Assembly (NCBI GenBank): GCA_015478585.1
Contig: JADMIM010000033.1
Coordinates: 1 to 34,446, forward strand
Source: Thermaceae bacterium
GTDB lineage: Bacteria > Deinococcota > Deinococci > Deinococcales > Thermaceae
Direction of reading: 5' to 3'
DNA: 34,446 bases
Both the position numbers and the translations under genes were made by a program. A model generated the notes under the pieces. That model did no database searches, was not told where the DNA came from, and saw nothing but the letters and a program-made list of their open reading frames with translations. Shown here one piece after another: positions 21,669-29,446 of the stretch. Numbering within the stretch: position 1 is the stretch's first letter; every line of letters starts with the position of its first letter.

Positions 21669-22408
21669 AAATCGGCTTGATCTCCGACATCCACGGCAAC
21701 CTGCACGCCCTCGAGGCCGTTCTCAAGGCACTCGGGGGTGAAGCGGTAGACCTCACGCTGTGCGCGGGCGACTTAGTGGTCTACGGGGCACACCCCGCCG
21801 AAACCCTCAAACTGCTGCGCGACTCAGGGATTCCCAGCGTGGCCGGGAACTACGACCACGCGGTGGCCTTTGGGCTCGAGGCGGCCAGCAGCAAACCTTC
21901 TTCGCCCGCGAACGAGGCGCTGAAGCGAGCCGCGTTGCGCTGGACCCAGACCGCTCTGCCCAAAGGCTGCAAGCGCTATCTGGCCGGGCTCCCCTGGCGG
22001 ATGGATTACCAGCTTGACGGGCGGCAAATCACCCTCCTTCACGCCGGGCTGGAGGCGCTGGATGAGTTCCTGACCCCACAGAGTGCCGACGAACTGCACA
22101 CGCTGGCGCTGCGGCTGGGCGCGGAGGTCGCGGTGCTCGGGCATACGCACCTGCCCTTCACCTTTTTGGCGGGTGACACGCTGATTATCAACCCTGGTGC
22201 GGTCGGGCGCAGTTTGGACGGGGATACCAGGGCCAGCTTTGCCATCCTCGAGACCGAAAATCTTTCCGTCCAGCACCTACGCATCGAATACGACGTAGAG
22301 CGGGCCGCGCAGGCCATCGCGGGGAGCGGGATGCCCGGAGAAATTGCCGAGATGGTGCGCCGAGGATTGCGGCGGGTCGAGGAGACTTATGCGGCTGCTG
22401 AGCGTTGA
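21665..22408 (+). CDS. Calcineurin-like metallophosphoesterase in the phn operon
   Basis: The 247-residue protein carries the full metallophosphoesterase motif set: S-D-I-H-G-N (Asp8, His10), C-A-G-D-L-V, G-N-Y-D-H, L-L-H-A-G and G-H-T-H-L-P-F, which bind two metal ions. It resembles YfcE-type phosphodiesterases. In the E. coli pathway the cyclic ribose phosphate made by PhnJ is opened by PhnP, a metallo-beta-lactamase protein; no phnP is present in this window. The location between phnK and phnL suggests that this enzyme takes that role, though that is inference. The start is the ATG overlapping the previous stop, with GAGGAGG shortly upstream. Confidence 0.88.
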   Translation: MKIGLISDIHGNLHALEAVLKALGGEAVDLTLCAGDLVVYGAHPAETLKLLRDSGIPSVAGNYDHAVAFGLEAASSKPSSPANEALKRAALRWTQTALPKGCKRYLAGLPWRMDYQLDGRQITLLHAGLEALDEFLTPQSADELHTLALRLGAEVAVLGHTHLPFTFLAGDTLIINPGAVGRSLDGDTRASFAILETENLSVQHLRIEYDVERAAQAIAGSGMPGEIAEMVRRGLRRVEETYAAAER

Positions 22409-23111
22409 GGGCCTGACCAAGCGGTTCCAAATCCACCAGCTCAGGCGCGAGGTTCCAGCCTTCGACTCCTTGAGCTTCGAGCTGAGCGGGGGTGAGTTCA
22501 AGCTCGTGAGCGGGCCGAACGGGGCGGGGAAATCTACACTGCTGCGCTGCCTTTATCGCAGCTATTTGCCGACTTCGGGCAAAGCGATTTATTGCTCGAG
22601 GCTCGGAACCATAGACCTGGCGCGGGCCGCCGACGAAGACATCGCTTTGCTGCGTCGTCAAGAAATCGGCTATGTGTCGCAGTTTCTCAGGCCGCGTCCC
22701 AGGGTCAGCGCGTTGGAGTTGGTCGCTGAGCCCCTGGTTCACGCAGGCAAGAGCCGCGACGCGGCGCTGCGGGATGCGGGCGAATCGCTCGAGGCGTTTG
22801 GTCTCAAGCCTGAACTCTGGAACGCCTACCCAACGACTTTTTCCGGCGGCGAGCAGCAGAAGGTGAACCTCGCCAGGGCACTGATTCGCCCCAACCACCT
22901 GCTTCTTTTAGACGAACCCACCGCCTCTTTAGATGCCACCGCCCGCTTGGCCTTGGCCGACCGGCTGGACGAACTCAAGGCGCAGGGCGTGGGTATTTTA
23001 GGAGTCTTCCACCACCCTGAGGACGTGGGGGAACTGGTGGACTCGAGAATCGAAATCGCCCCTCTGGAGAGCACAAATGTGGCTTACGAACCTGAAGCTC
23101 GTCCTGCCTGA
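22389..23111 (+). CDS. phnL: C-P lyase ABC-type ATPase PhnL
   Basis: The 240-residue protein has Walker A G-P-N-G-A-G-K-S-T, signature F-S-G-G-E-Q-Q-K-V-N-L-A-R-A and Walker [13 protein letters not shown]. The segment R-Q-E-I-G-Y-V-S-Q-F-L-R-P-R-P-R-V-S-A is a PhnL hallmark. PhnL binds the PhnK-bound core complex and is needed in vivo with PhnI for phosphonate activation. The ATG at 22389 lies 20 bases inside the end of the phosphoesterase gene and gives the normal family start. It overlaps phnM by 35 bases at its end. The length is close to the E. coli protein (226). Confidence 0.93.
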   Translation: MRLLSVEGLTKRFQIHQLRREVPAFDSLSFELSGGEFKLVSGPNGAGKSTLLRCLYRSYLPTSGKAIYCSRLGTIDLARAADEDIALLRRQEIGYVSQFLRPRPRVSALELVAEPLVHAGKSRDAALRDAGESLEAFGLKPELWNAYPTTFSGGEQQKVNLARALIRPNHLLLLDEPTASLDATARLALADRLDELKAQGVGILGVFHHPEDVGELVDSRIEIAPLESTNVAYEPEARPA

Positions 23112-24225
23112 GCGTATGCTGGGGCGCGGCTCGCTGAGACTCGAGGAGGGCCTCATCGCCGAAGTTATCGAGGGGGATGTGCCGGAGGGTCTCGATTGCA
23201 AGGGCCTCACCGCCATTCCGGGGGTCTTGGACATGCACGGGGACATGCTCGAGCGCGAACTCGAGCCGCGCCCCGGCACGATGTTCCCGGTTCAGCTGGC
23301 GCTCAACGAACTTGATAAACGGCTCGTTGGCAACGGGGTTACTACGGCCTACGCCGCTGTATCTTTCGCCGACGGGCCAGGGTTGCGCTCGGAGCAGCGG
23401 GCGCTCGAGCTGATCGGGGCCATCCACCAACATCGTCCCAGACTGCTTACCGACCTCAAGGTTCATGCCCGGTTTGAAGTCACCACCCCGCACGCCGCCC
23501 CTATCCTGATGGAAAAGGTCGCCGAGGACGAGATCCACCTGGTCTCGCTGATGGATCACTCGCCGGGGCAGGGGCAGTTCCGCGACATGGAAACGTATGT
23601 CAAGTATTACGTCAAATGGCTGGGGAGCAGCAGCGAGCAGGTCGAAACCATTGCCAGGCAGCGTGCAGAGGTCGCGGTGCAAGGCCCGCAAGCCTGGCAA
23701 ATCGGGCGCGAAGTGGCGGAAGTCGCCCGTAAACAGGGAATTCCCTTGGCCTCGCATGACGATGACACCGCGCAAAAGATTGACCTAATGGCCGACCTGG
23801 GCACGTCCATCAGCGAGTTCCCGGTAACGCTCGAGGCCGCCTGCGAGGCCAAAAAACGCGGAATGTGGGTGGTAATGGGAGCCCCTAATGCCCTGCGCGG
23901 CGGCTCCCACTCGGGAAACTTGAGCGCTTTGGAGGGCATCGCGGCGGGTGTGGTAGATGCGCTGGCAGCGGATTATCACCCGGCCTCACTGATCCAGTGC
24001 GCCTTCCGGCTTGCCAATAAGGGCCTGCTTCCGTTGCACGAGTCGGTGAAGCTGGTCTCGCAGAACGTCGCCGCGATGTGCGGCTTAAGCGATAGGGGAA
24101 GGCTCGAGCCGGGCCTCCGCGCCGATGTGGTTCTAGTTGAGGAAGGCGAGATTCCTAGAGTGCGAGCCGCTTTCCGGCAGGGACAGCGGGTTTACTGGGA
24201 CGGCTGGCTCGATTACCCAAACTGA
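23077..24225 (+). CDS. phnM: Phosphonate triphosphate pyrophosphohydrolase PhnM
   Basis: This 382-residue amidohydrolase-fold protein contains P-G-V-L-D-M-H-G-D-M-L-E-R-E-L (metal-binding His/Asp near residue 53), E-P-R-P-G, S-L-M-D-H-S-P-G-Q-G-Q-F, A-S-H-D-D-D-T and A-D-Y-H-P-A-S-L. PhnM removes pyrophosphate from the ribose-1-phosphonate triphosphate, giving the substrate of PhnJ. All these motifs appear intact. It is the last gene of the operon; the facing operon on the other strand ends 82 bases downstream, so the two converge. A normal PhnM implies that the pathway up to the C-P cleavage step is complete. Confidence 0.95.
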   Translation: MWLTNLKLVLPERMLGRGSLRLEEGLIAEVIEGDVPEGLDCKGLTAIPGVLDMHGDMLERELEPRPGTMFPVQLALNELDKRLVGNGVTTAYAAVSFADGPGLRSEQRALELIGAIHQHRPRLLTDLKVHARFEVTTPHAAPILMEKVAEDEIHLVSLMDHSPGQGQFRDMETYVKYYVKWLGSSSEQVETIARQRAEVAVQGPQAWQIGREVAEVARKQGIPLASHDDDTAQKIDLMADLGTSISEFPVTLEAACEAKKRGMWVVMGAPNALRGGSHSGNLSALEGIAAGVVDALAADYHPASLIQCAFRLANKGLLPLHESVKLVSQNVAAMCGLSDRGRLEPGLRADVVLVEEGEIPRVRAAFRQGQRVYWDGWLDYPN

Positions 24226-24307
24226 TTGCTTGGAAGCCTTGTCCTCACCCCGACCTGAGGAGGTTGCATCACCGATACAGGGCTTGCACAAGACCGCCTT
24301 GAATGGA

Positions 24308-25693
24308 TCACGTAAGGAATATCGGGTTCGAGAGTAGCAGGGTGCGTTCCCACTCGCGCCCGTTGCTGTAGTCGCCGCCTTGGGGTTTGAGCGCGAAGAC
24401 CTCGAGCCGGTAATAATCGCCCGTCCGTCCGTCTTCATCACTAAACTGGAGTTTCAACGAATCGCGTCCGGCAGCGATGTCTTTATGGGCATGATAAAAG
24501 CCGTTTTTCATCAGCAGCACTCGAGCCGGAAACGCGAGGTCGGATAGTTTGGCCTCCAGACGCACCTCTGTACCGGCCTCGAGGCTTTCCCCCATTCCTA
24601 CCGGCCTCCCGTTCGAGGTGGCGCTGAACTCGAGCCTCGGCCCTAGTGAAACATAAGCGCGGCCTGCCTTGAGAGCCGCCAGGATGGCCCGAGAATCCAG
24701 CGCCTCAGCGTAGACGTAGGTGAAGACCTGCCCGAGCCGGTGCTGGCCCGAATAAGGGTCGTGGGAGTCCGTTCCGGCGACCCCGGTGACGCGCAATCCC
24801 TGACGCAGCAGGCTATCCCAGAGGGTGAGCTGGGGAGTGTTGGCGCTGCCCTCCAAGTGGTGGTAAATCTCGATTAGGTCGGCCTGCCGCCAGTCGAAGC
24901 GGTGGTAGCGCCAGCCCAGGTCGAGCGAGAAGGCGTGGTTGACGCAGAACAGCCCGCCCTGCGCGTGGGTAGCCTGGGCCGCGTCGTTGACAGTCCAACC
25001 ATCGCCGTCTACGAAGGGATTCACCCACTCTGAAAGCCCATGCAGGTTGGCGTGACCGCCGTGCCCGGTCAACTCGGAACCGGTCATCACGCACAAACCC
25101 GGCCCAGCGAGTGACCGAAGCTCGCTCCAACCGGCAGTCGTATAGTGATCGGTGAGGGCCAGAAAATCCAGCCCATAACGCCGAGCCGCGCTTACAACGT
25201 CTTCAACGGCAGTTCGCCCGTCGCTGTGGTGGCTGTGCGAATGCAGCTCCCCGCGATACCAGCCCGCACCCGGACGGCCATTTTGCGCGGCAGCAGGGGG
25301 CGGAGAAGGGAAAGATATTGGCTCGAGGCTGGCCTCCACGCTCAAGGCGTATTCGGTGGCGTGGTGGGTGCGCTCGAGGTCCAGGAGTATCCGCCAAGTC
25401 CCCGGTTCAATCGCCCCGGCAAGGGCTCCCAGACTGGCCCCGCCCGCGCCGAAAGTCAGCTCGAGTTCCACCTCACCGACCTCCCCCGGCTTCATCCGCG
25501 TGCCCCGGTAGCCGTCCGGTCCAAACACCGAAAGATAAAGCTGGCACACCCCTTCCTTGCGGTAGGAAAGCCGCACCCGCAGCGCGGCGATACCGGGCCG
25601 AACCTCGAAGGTGTGGTAGATGTAGCCAGGTTTCGCGTCCTGGGCGATGGAACCGCCTTCTTGCAAAAGCAGCGTCTGGGGCAGGGTGTTCAC
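24308..25693 (-). CDS. PHP-domain metal-dependent phosphoesterase (CehA/McbA-like)
   Basis: The 461-residue product starts at GTG 25693, overlapping the previous stop (GTGA). Residues ~1-130 form a beta-rich domain (Y-H-T-F-E-V, L-Y-L-S-V-F-G-P-D-G-Y). The PHP domain follows: G-E-L-H-S-H-S-H-H-S-D-G at 148-159, A-L-T-D-H-Y, then H-G-G-H-A-N, F-C-V-N-H-A and V-A-G-T-D-S-H-D. These His and Asp residues bind the two or three metals of PHP phosphoesterases. Related proteins hydrolyse phosphodiesters; a PHP enzyme from Eggerthella lenta cleaves the cyclic ribose phosphate of the C-P lyase pathway. Its place beside the phn operon and after a GDPD gene points to phosphodiester breakdown. I see no signal peptide, so it is probably cytoplasmic. 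Confidence 0.88.
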   Translation of the reverse strand: MNTLPQTLLLQEGGSIAQDAKPGYIYHTFEVRPGIAALRVRLSYRKEGVCQLYLSVFGPDGYRGTRMKPGEVGEVELELTFGAGGASLGALAGAIEPGTWRILLDLERTHHATEYALSVEASLEPISFPSPPPAAAQNGRPGAGWYRGELHSHSHHSDGRTAVEDVVSAARRYGLDFLALTDHYTTAGWSELRSLAGPGLCVMTGSELTGHGGHANLHGLSEWVNPFVDGDGWTVNDAAQATHAQGGLFCVNHAFSLDLGWRYHRFDWRQADLIEIYHHLEGSANTPQLTLWDSLLRQGLRVTGVAGTDSHDPYSGQHRLGQVFTYVYAEALDSRAILAALKAGRAYVSLGPRLEFSATSNGRPVGMGESLEAGTEVRLEAKLSDLAFPARVLLMKNGFYHAHKDIAAGRDSLKLQFSDEDGRTGDYYRLEVFALKPQGGDYSNGREWERTLLLSNPIFLT

Positions 25694-26436
25694 GAGGGCT
25701 CCTTTATAGCCTCGGCGAAAAGGTCGGGGCGGTTGCTGGTGAGGCCGTCCACGCCCCATTCCAGCAGGGTTCGCATGTGCTCGGGGCGGTCTATTGTCCA
25801 GGCCAGCACCGCCAGCCCTCGAGCGTGAAGCTGGGCGACAAACTCGGGGCTTAGGATGCGCCCGTCCACCGTCACCGCGTCGGTGTCTATGCCGGTGGCA
25901 TCCCCCAGGCGGTACACCTCTTTCCAGCCGAAGGTCAGGGTCAGCGAGGTGCCGATTTCCGGGGCCAGGTCGCGGATTTGCTTGAGGGTGTTCCAATAAC
26001 CGCCGCAGACCACGACCGGTGAGAACTGCGCCGCCCGCGTTGCGCTCACAATAGGCTCGGCTAGCCCGTCGGCCTTAAGGTCAATCATCAGCCCGGCGCG
26101 ACCTTTGGCTAGGTTCAGGCCAGCCTCGAGCGTAATCACACATTTCCCACCGCCGATGTCGAGGGCTTGCAGTTCGGCCAGGCTCGAGGCCGCAATCGCC
26201 AACTCCGCGCCGTCCACAGCACGAACCTCATCGTCGTGCCAGAGCACTAAATGGCCGTCTTTCGTTGCATGAAGGTCAACCTCCACCAAATCCACGCCGA
26301 GGTCCAATGCTGCTTCAATCGCCCGCGCAGAATTGCCCGGCGCGACGCGTGGAGCGCCCCGGTGCGCGGTGCGAATCCAGTCGCCCCCGGCGATGCGCTC
26401 GGCGAGCGGCAGCGGAAGGCCCGCGCCGATTTTCAC
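25690..26436 (-). CDS. Glycerophosphodiester phosphodiesterase
   Basis: The 248-residue protein has the GDPD motifs: T-A-H-R-G at residues 23-27, N-S-A-R-A-I-E-A-A-L, D-L-V-E-V-D-L-H-A-T-K-D-G, L-W-H-D-D-E-V and G-L-A-V-L-A-W-T-I-D. These provide the metal ligands and catalytic histidines. It cleaves glycerophosphodiesters to glycerol-3-phosphate and an alcohol. There is no signal peptide, so it acts on substrate already imported, probably by the ABC transporter encoded just upstream. The GTG start overlaps the ABC ATPase stop, and its own stop overlaps the PHP gene start. Confidence 0.92.
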   Translation of the reverse strand: MKIGAGLPLPLAERIAGGDWIRTAHRGAPRVAPGNSARAIEAALDLGVDLVEVDLHATKDGHLVLWHDDEVRAVDGAELAIAASSLAELQALDIGGGKCVITLEAGLNLAKGRAGLMIDLKADGLAEPIVSATRAAQFSPVVVCGGYWNTLKQIRDLAPEIGTSLTLTFGWKEVYRLGDATGIDTDAVTVDGRILSPEFVAQLHARGLAVLAWTIDRPEHMRTLLEWGVDGLTSNRPDLFAEAIKEPS

Positions 26437-27491
26437 GGCTTTACCTGGGCTAAAGCCTGGGGCTCGAGTACGCCCGCAAGTTTCCCGCTCGCGCCGTAAA
26501 CCAGCACCCGACTGGCCTGAACCAGGCCTTCCGAGGGAATCTCACCCCCGGTGAAAGCCAGGAGTTCGCCTCCTTCCGAGGTCTGCAAGGTGGCCCGGCG
26601 ATAGTGCCCTAGATTCGCCACCTGGACGGTACGCACCGGAAAGCCGCCCGAGGCGAAAGCCAAATCCTCGGGCCGGATTGCTAAAGTCACCGTCTCGCCG
26701 TCTTTCAGACCGCTCGGCACGGGAAACCGAAACGGCCCAGCAATCACCTGTCCAGCGCTGACCTTGCCCTCCAATAAGTTCATGGTTCCTACGAAAGCCG
26801 CCACGAAGCGGGTCGCGGGGCGGTTGTAAATCTCGTCGGGAGCCGCGATTTGCTCTAAGTTCCCCTCGCGCATCACCGCGATGCGGTGGGCCAGCACCAG
26901 CGCTTCGGCCTGGTCGTGGGTGACGAAGATCATGGTAATCCCCACCCGGCGCTGCAAGCTCAGGAGTTCGTCCCTCATCCGCTCCCGGAGCTGGGCATCG
27001 AGATTGGCGAAAGGCTCGTCCAGGAGCAGCAGGCGGGGTTCAAGAACCAGTGCTCGAGCCAGGGCAATCCGCTGCTGCTGCCCGCCGGAAAGCTGCGCCG
27101 GGTAGCGTCTCGCCATCTCGGGCAGCCCGACCAGCTCGAGCACGTCCTTTACCCGCTGCTCGATCTCGGCTCTGGGACGGCGGCGCAACCCCAGCCCGAA
27201 GGCCACGTTGTGCCACACGCTCATATGCGGCCACAGCGTATAGCGCTGAAACACCATCCCCGTTGGGCGGCGCTCGGGCGGCAGCCGCAGCAGACTTTTA
27301 CCGTCCATCCGAATGTCGCCGCCGTCGGGCTGCAAAAACCCCGCCACCATTCGCAGCGTGGTGGTTTTGCCGCACCCTGACGGCCCCAACAGGCACAGCA
27401 CTTCCCCTTCGGCAACCTCCAGGTTTAGGTCGCGCACCACGCCCAGGTTGGCGTATTGCTTTTGCAGGTGGGTTAGCTCGAGTAAGGCCAT
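26433..27491 (-). CDS. ABC transporter ATPase of the organophosphorus uptake operon
   Basis: The 352-residue ATPase has Walker A G-P-S-G-C-G-K-T-T, signature L-S-G-G-Q-Q-Q-R-I-A-L-A-R-A and Walker B L-L-L-L-D-E-P-F-A-N-L-D, then a C-terminal TOBE-like domain (from A-I-R-P-E-D-L). This is the MalK/UgpC/PotA/FbpC subgroup. ATG 27491 is preferred over 27503 because GGGAG lies five bases before it. With the two permeases and the binding protein upstream it makes a complete importer. The two phosphoesterases that follow suggest a glycerophosphodiester or other organophosphorus substrate; 2-aminoethylphosphonate transporters (PhnSTUV) share this design. Confidence 0.88.
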   Translation of the reverse strand: MALLELTHLQKQYANLGVVRDLNLEVAEGEVLCLLGPSGCGKTTTLRMVAGFLQPDGGDIRMDGKSLLRLPPERRPTGMVFQRYTLWPHMSVWHNVAFGLGLRRRPRAEIEQRVKDVLELVGLPEMARRYPAQLSGGQQQRIALARALVLEPRLLLLDEPFANLDAQLRERMRDELLSLQRRVGITMIFVTHDQAEALVLAHRIAVMREGNLEQIAAPDEIYNRPATRFVAAFVGTMNLLEGKVSAGQVIAGPFRFPVPSGLKDGETVTLAIRPEDLAFASGGFPVRTVQVANLGHYRRATLQTSEGGELLAFTGGEIPSEGLVQASRVLVYGASGKLAGVLEPQALAQVKP

Positions 27492-27503
27492 TTGTGCTCC
27501 CAT

Positions 27504-27626
27504 TGATCGCGTTTACCGCGAAAACCGTCGCAAGTCTCGGGTCAAAACTTTGCCTTCGACCTGCGACCTGAGACGCGGGACATGAGACAACGCCGTTGCG
27601 GTGAACCGTAAACGGTAAACATCCTT
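27504..27626. other. Repeat-rich spacer within the ABC operon
   Basis: The 123 bases hold short degenerate repeats: reading leftward, GTCTCA, CGCGTCTCAGGTCGCAGGTCG and related GTCGC/GACTTGCGAC blocks, and TTTACCGTTTACGG with GGTAAACGCG at the other end. The style resembles the GTCGAATGTCGAA stretch at the start of phnG. It is unusual to find such a spacer within an otherwise overlapping operon. Confidence 0.45.
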
Positions 27627-28475
27627 TCACCGCACCCCGAAGCCAGCTGCTAGATAGCCGGAAAGCAAGATGCGGCGGGCGAAAATTAGCAGGAGCAGGT
27701 TGGGAATTGAGAGCAGGATGGAGAACACCGCCCCCACCGGCTCGGGGTAGTTGGCGACGAGGGAGTACATCAACACCGGCAGGGTGGTGATGTCTGGAGC
27801 ACCCACTACGAGCGTTCCTTGGGCCTCGTCGAAGGCCGAGAGGAAGGCCAGAATTGAAGCTACCAAGATGCTCGGCAGGGCCAGTGGCAAGGTGACGCGC
27901 CAGAACACTTGGAGCGGGTTTGCGCCGCTGTCGCGGGCGGCCTCCTCGAGTTCGCGCGGCACGCCGTCGAAGCCGGCGGTGGGAATCCAGGTCATGGTCA
28001 CAATCACGTTGATGAGCTGGACCAAGACCACGCCCCAATAGTTGCCAATCAAACCCCACTGAAAAAACAGCGTCGCTACCGAGATGTAGATACCGAAGCG
28101 GGGGAAGGAGTCCGCCGCCAAGAGGGCAACGAAGAAGAAGCGCTTGCCAGGGAAGTTGAGCCTGGAGAAGGCATACGCCGCAGGCAGGCAGATAACCCAG
28201 GCCAGGAGCACCACCACCGGCGCGGTGGTGAAGCTCCAGAGGGCAGATTTCCCCAGGTTACCGTTGTGAAAAACCCAGTTCCACCACTTGAGCGAATACA
28301 TCTGCGGTAATAGCGATGGATAGCGCCACACGTCGGCAAAGGCCCATAGTACCAGCGTCAGGAGCGGCATTAGTAGGAAGAAGCCCAGCGCCAGCACCAG
28401 AATCCACAGCAGGGCGCGGCGCATCTGGGGGACGCGCATAAACCAGACAGCTTCCAAGCGGCGCACGGGCTGCAT
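27627..28475 (-). CDS. ABC transporter permease (second subunit)
   Basis: The 282-residue protein has about six hydrophobic segments (for example W-I-L-V-L-A-L-G-F-F-L-L-M-P-L-L-T, then A-P-V-V-V-L-L-A-W-V-I-C-L-P) and the coupling loop E-E-A-A-R-D-S-G-A-N-P-L-Q-V-F-W, which binds the ATPase. The ATG at 28475 overlaps the stop of the other permease gene (ATGA). It is the PotC/PhnV-like partner of the heterodimeric pore. A repeat-rich 123-base spacer separates it from the ATPase gene. Confidence 0.9.
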   Translation of the reverse strand: MQPVRRLEAVWFMRVPQMRRALLWILVLALGFFLLMPLLTLVLWAFADVWRYPSLLPQMYSLKWWNWVFHNGNLGKSALWSFTTAPVVVLLAWVICLPAAYAFSRLNFPGKRFFFVALLAADSFPRFGIYISVATLFFQWGLIGNYWGVVLVQLINVIVTMTWIPTAGFDGVPRELEEAARDSGANPLQVFWRVTLPLALPSILVASILAFLSAFDEAQGTLVVGAPDITTLPVLMYSLVANYPEPVGAVFSILLSIPNLLLLIFARRILLSGYLAAGFGVR

Positions 28476-29356
28476 CAGCCGTGCCTCCGGGTGCGGGAAA
28501 TCCCCCACACATACAAGGCCCCAATAGCGGCGGCCAGAGCAAAGGTAATCATCGCCAGGGCCACCGCCCCCTGCGGCTGGCGGTACGCGCCGAAATACTG
28601 CTCCATCGCCACACCCACCATCTGCGGCGCGTTGGGGCCGAGCAGAGCCGGGACAGTATAGCTCCCCAGTACGCTAATCCCGCTGAAGGCCGCCACAATC
28701 ATCGTCGGGGTCAGGTTGAGCGGCAGGATGATGCGCCAAAGAATGCTCAGGAAGCCCGCACCGGAGTCCCTGGCAGCTTCCACCTGCTCCTCGGGGAGCG
28801 CATCTAAACCTGACCCAAGCAAGAGCGTGGCGAAAGGCAGGTGACTCCAAACCAGGCCCATCACGATGCCTGGGATGCCATAAATCGGCGAACGGTAGCC
28901 GATTCCGACATGGTGCAACAGCGCGTCCAGCCAGCCCCTCGAGCCGTACAGGGTGATAAAGGCGTAGGCCGCAATCACCACCGGCACAAACATCGGGATC
29001 AGGTACAGCGAGCGCACCGCCGCCCCCAATCGTCCAGGTCCGAAACGAACCAAAAGGGCTAAGCTATAGCCCACCAGTAAAATCAATAGCACCGTGAACA
29101 GCGTGACCGTGAGCGTCAGCCGCAGGTCGGCCTGAACGAAGGGGCTCGAGAGCAGCGTTCGATAGACTTCCAGCGTTGGTGTGGAGCTGGTAACGAGATG
29201 GCTCCCGGTGCTGTAAGCCGGGTTGTCACCGGGCACATACCCCAACGAAAAACGCAGCCCCTCAAAGGCCGGGAGCACCACCAGCACGAACATCGCCGCC
29301 ACCGGCAGGGCGGCTAAACATAACCCGATTAGTGCCTCACGCCAACTGTTCTTCAT
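28475..29356 (-). CDS. ABC transporter permease (first subunit)
   Basis: From ATG 29356 the product is 293 residues with six or more membrane segments (A-L-I-G-L-C-L-A-A-L-P-V-A-A-M-F-V-L near the N-terminus) and the coupling loop E-A-A-R-D-S-G-A-G-F-L-S-I-L-W-R. It is the PotB/PhnU-like half of the pore. An alternative start at 29380 would lie inside the hairpin upstream and lacks a ribosome binding site, so I chose 29356. It ends overlapping the other permease by four bases. Confidence 0.9.
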   Translation of the reverse strand: MKNSWREALIGLCLAALPVAAMFVLVVLPAFEGLRFSLGYVPGDNPAYSTGSHLVTSSTPTLEVYRTLLSSPFVQADLRLTLTVTLFTVLLILLVGYSLALLVRFGPGRLGAAVRSLYLIPMFVPVVIAAYAFITLYGSRGWLDALLHHVGIGYRSPIYGIPGIVMGLVWSHLPFATLLLGSGLDALPEEQVEAARDSGAGFLSILWRIILPLNLTPTMIVAAFSGISVLGSYTVPALLGPNAPQMVGVAMEQYFGAYRQPQGAVALAMITFALAAAIGALYVWGISRTRRHG

Positions 29357-29368
29357 TTGATTTGCGGC

Positions 29369-29396
29369 GAAGGGATGCAAATCTTTGCATCCCTTC
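29369..29396 (-). promoter_or_regulatory. Hairpin between the binding-protein and permease genes
   Basis: GAAGGGATGCAAA (29369-29381) and its perfect complement (29384-29396) are separated by two bases. In the direction of transcription it follows the binding-protein stop and has no T-run, so it is more likely an mRNA-stabilising or processing stem than a terminator. The phnD-phnE hairpin occupies the same operon position. Confidence 0.6.
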
Positions 29397-29446
29397 TGAG
29401 ACGAGTTGAGAGATTCCGTCGTTTCTGCCTTTATCCTTCATCGGCA

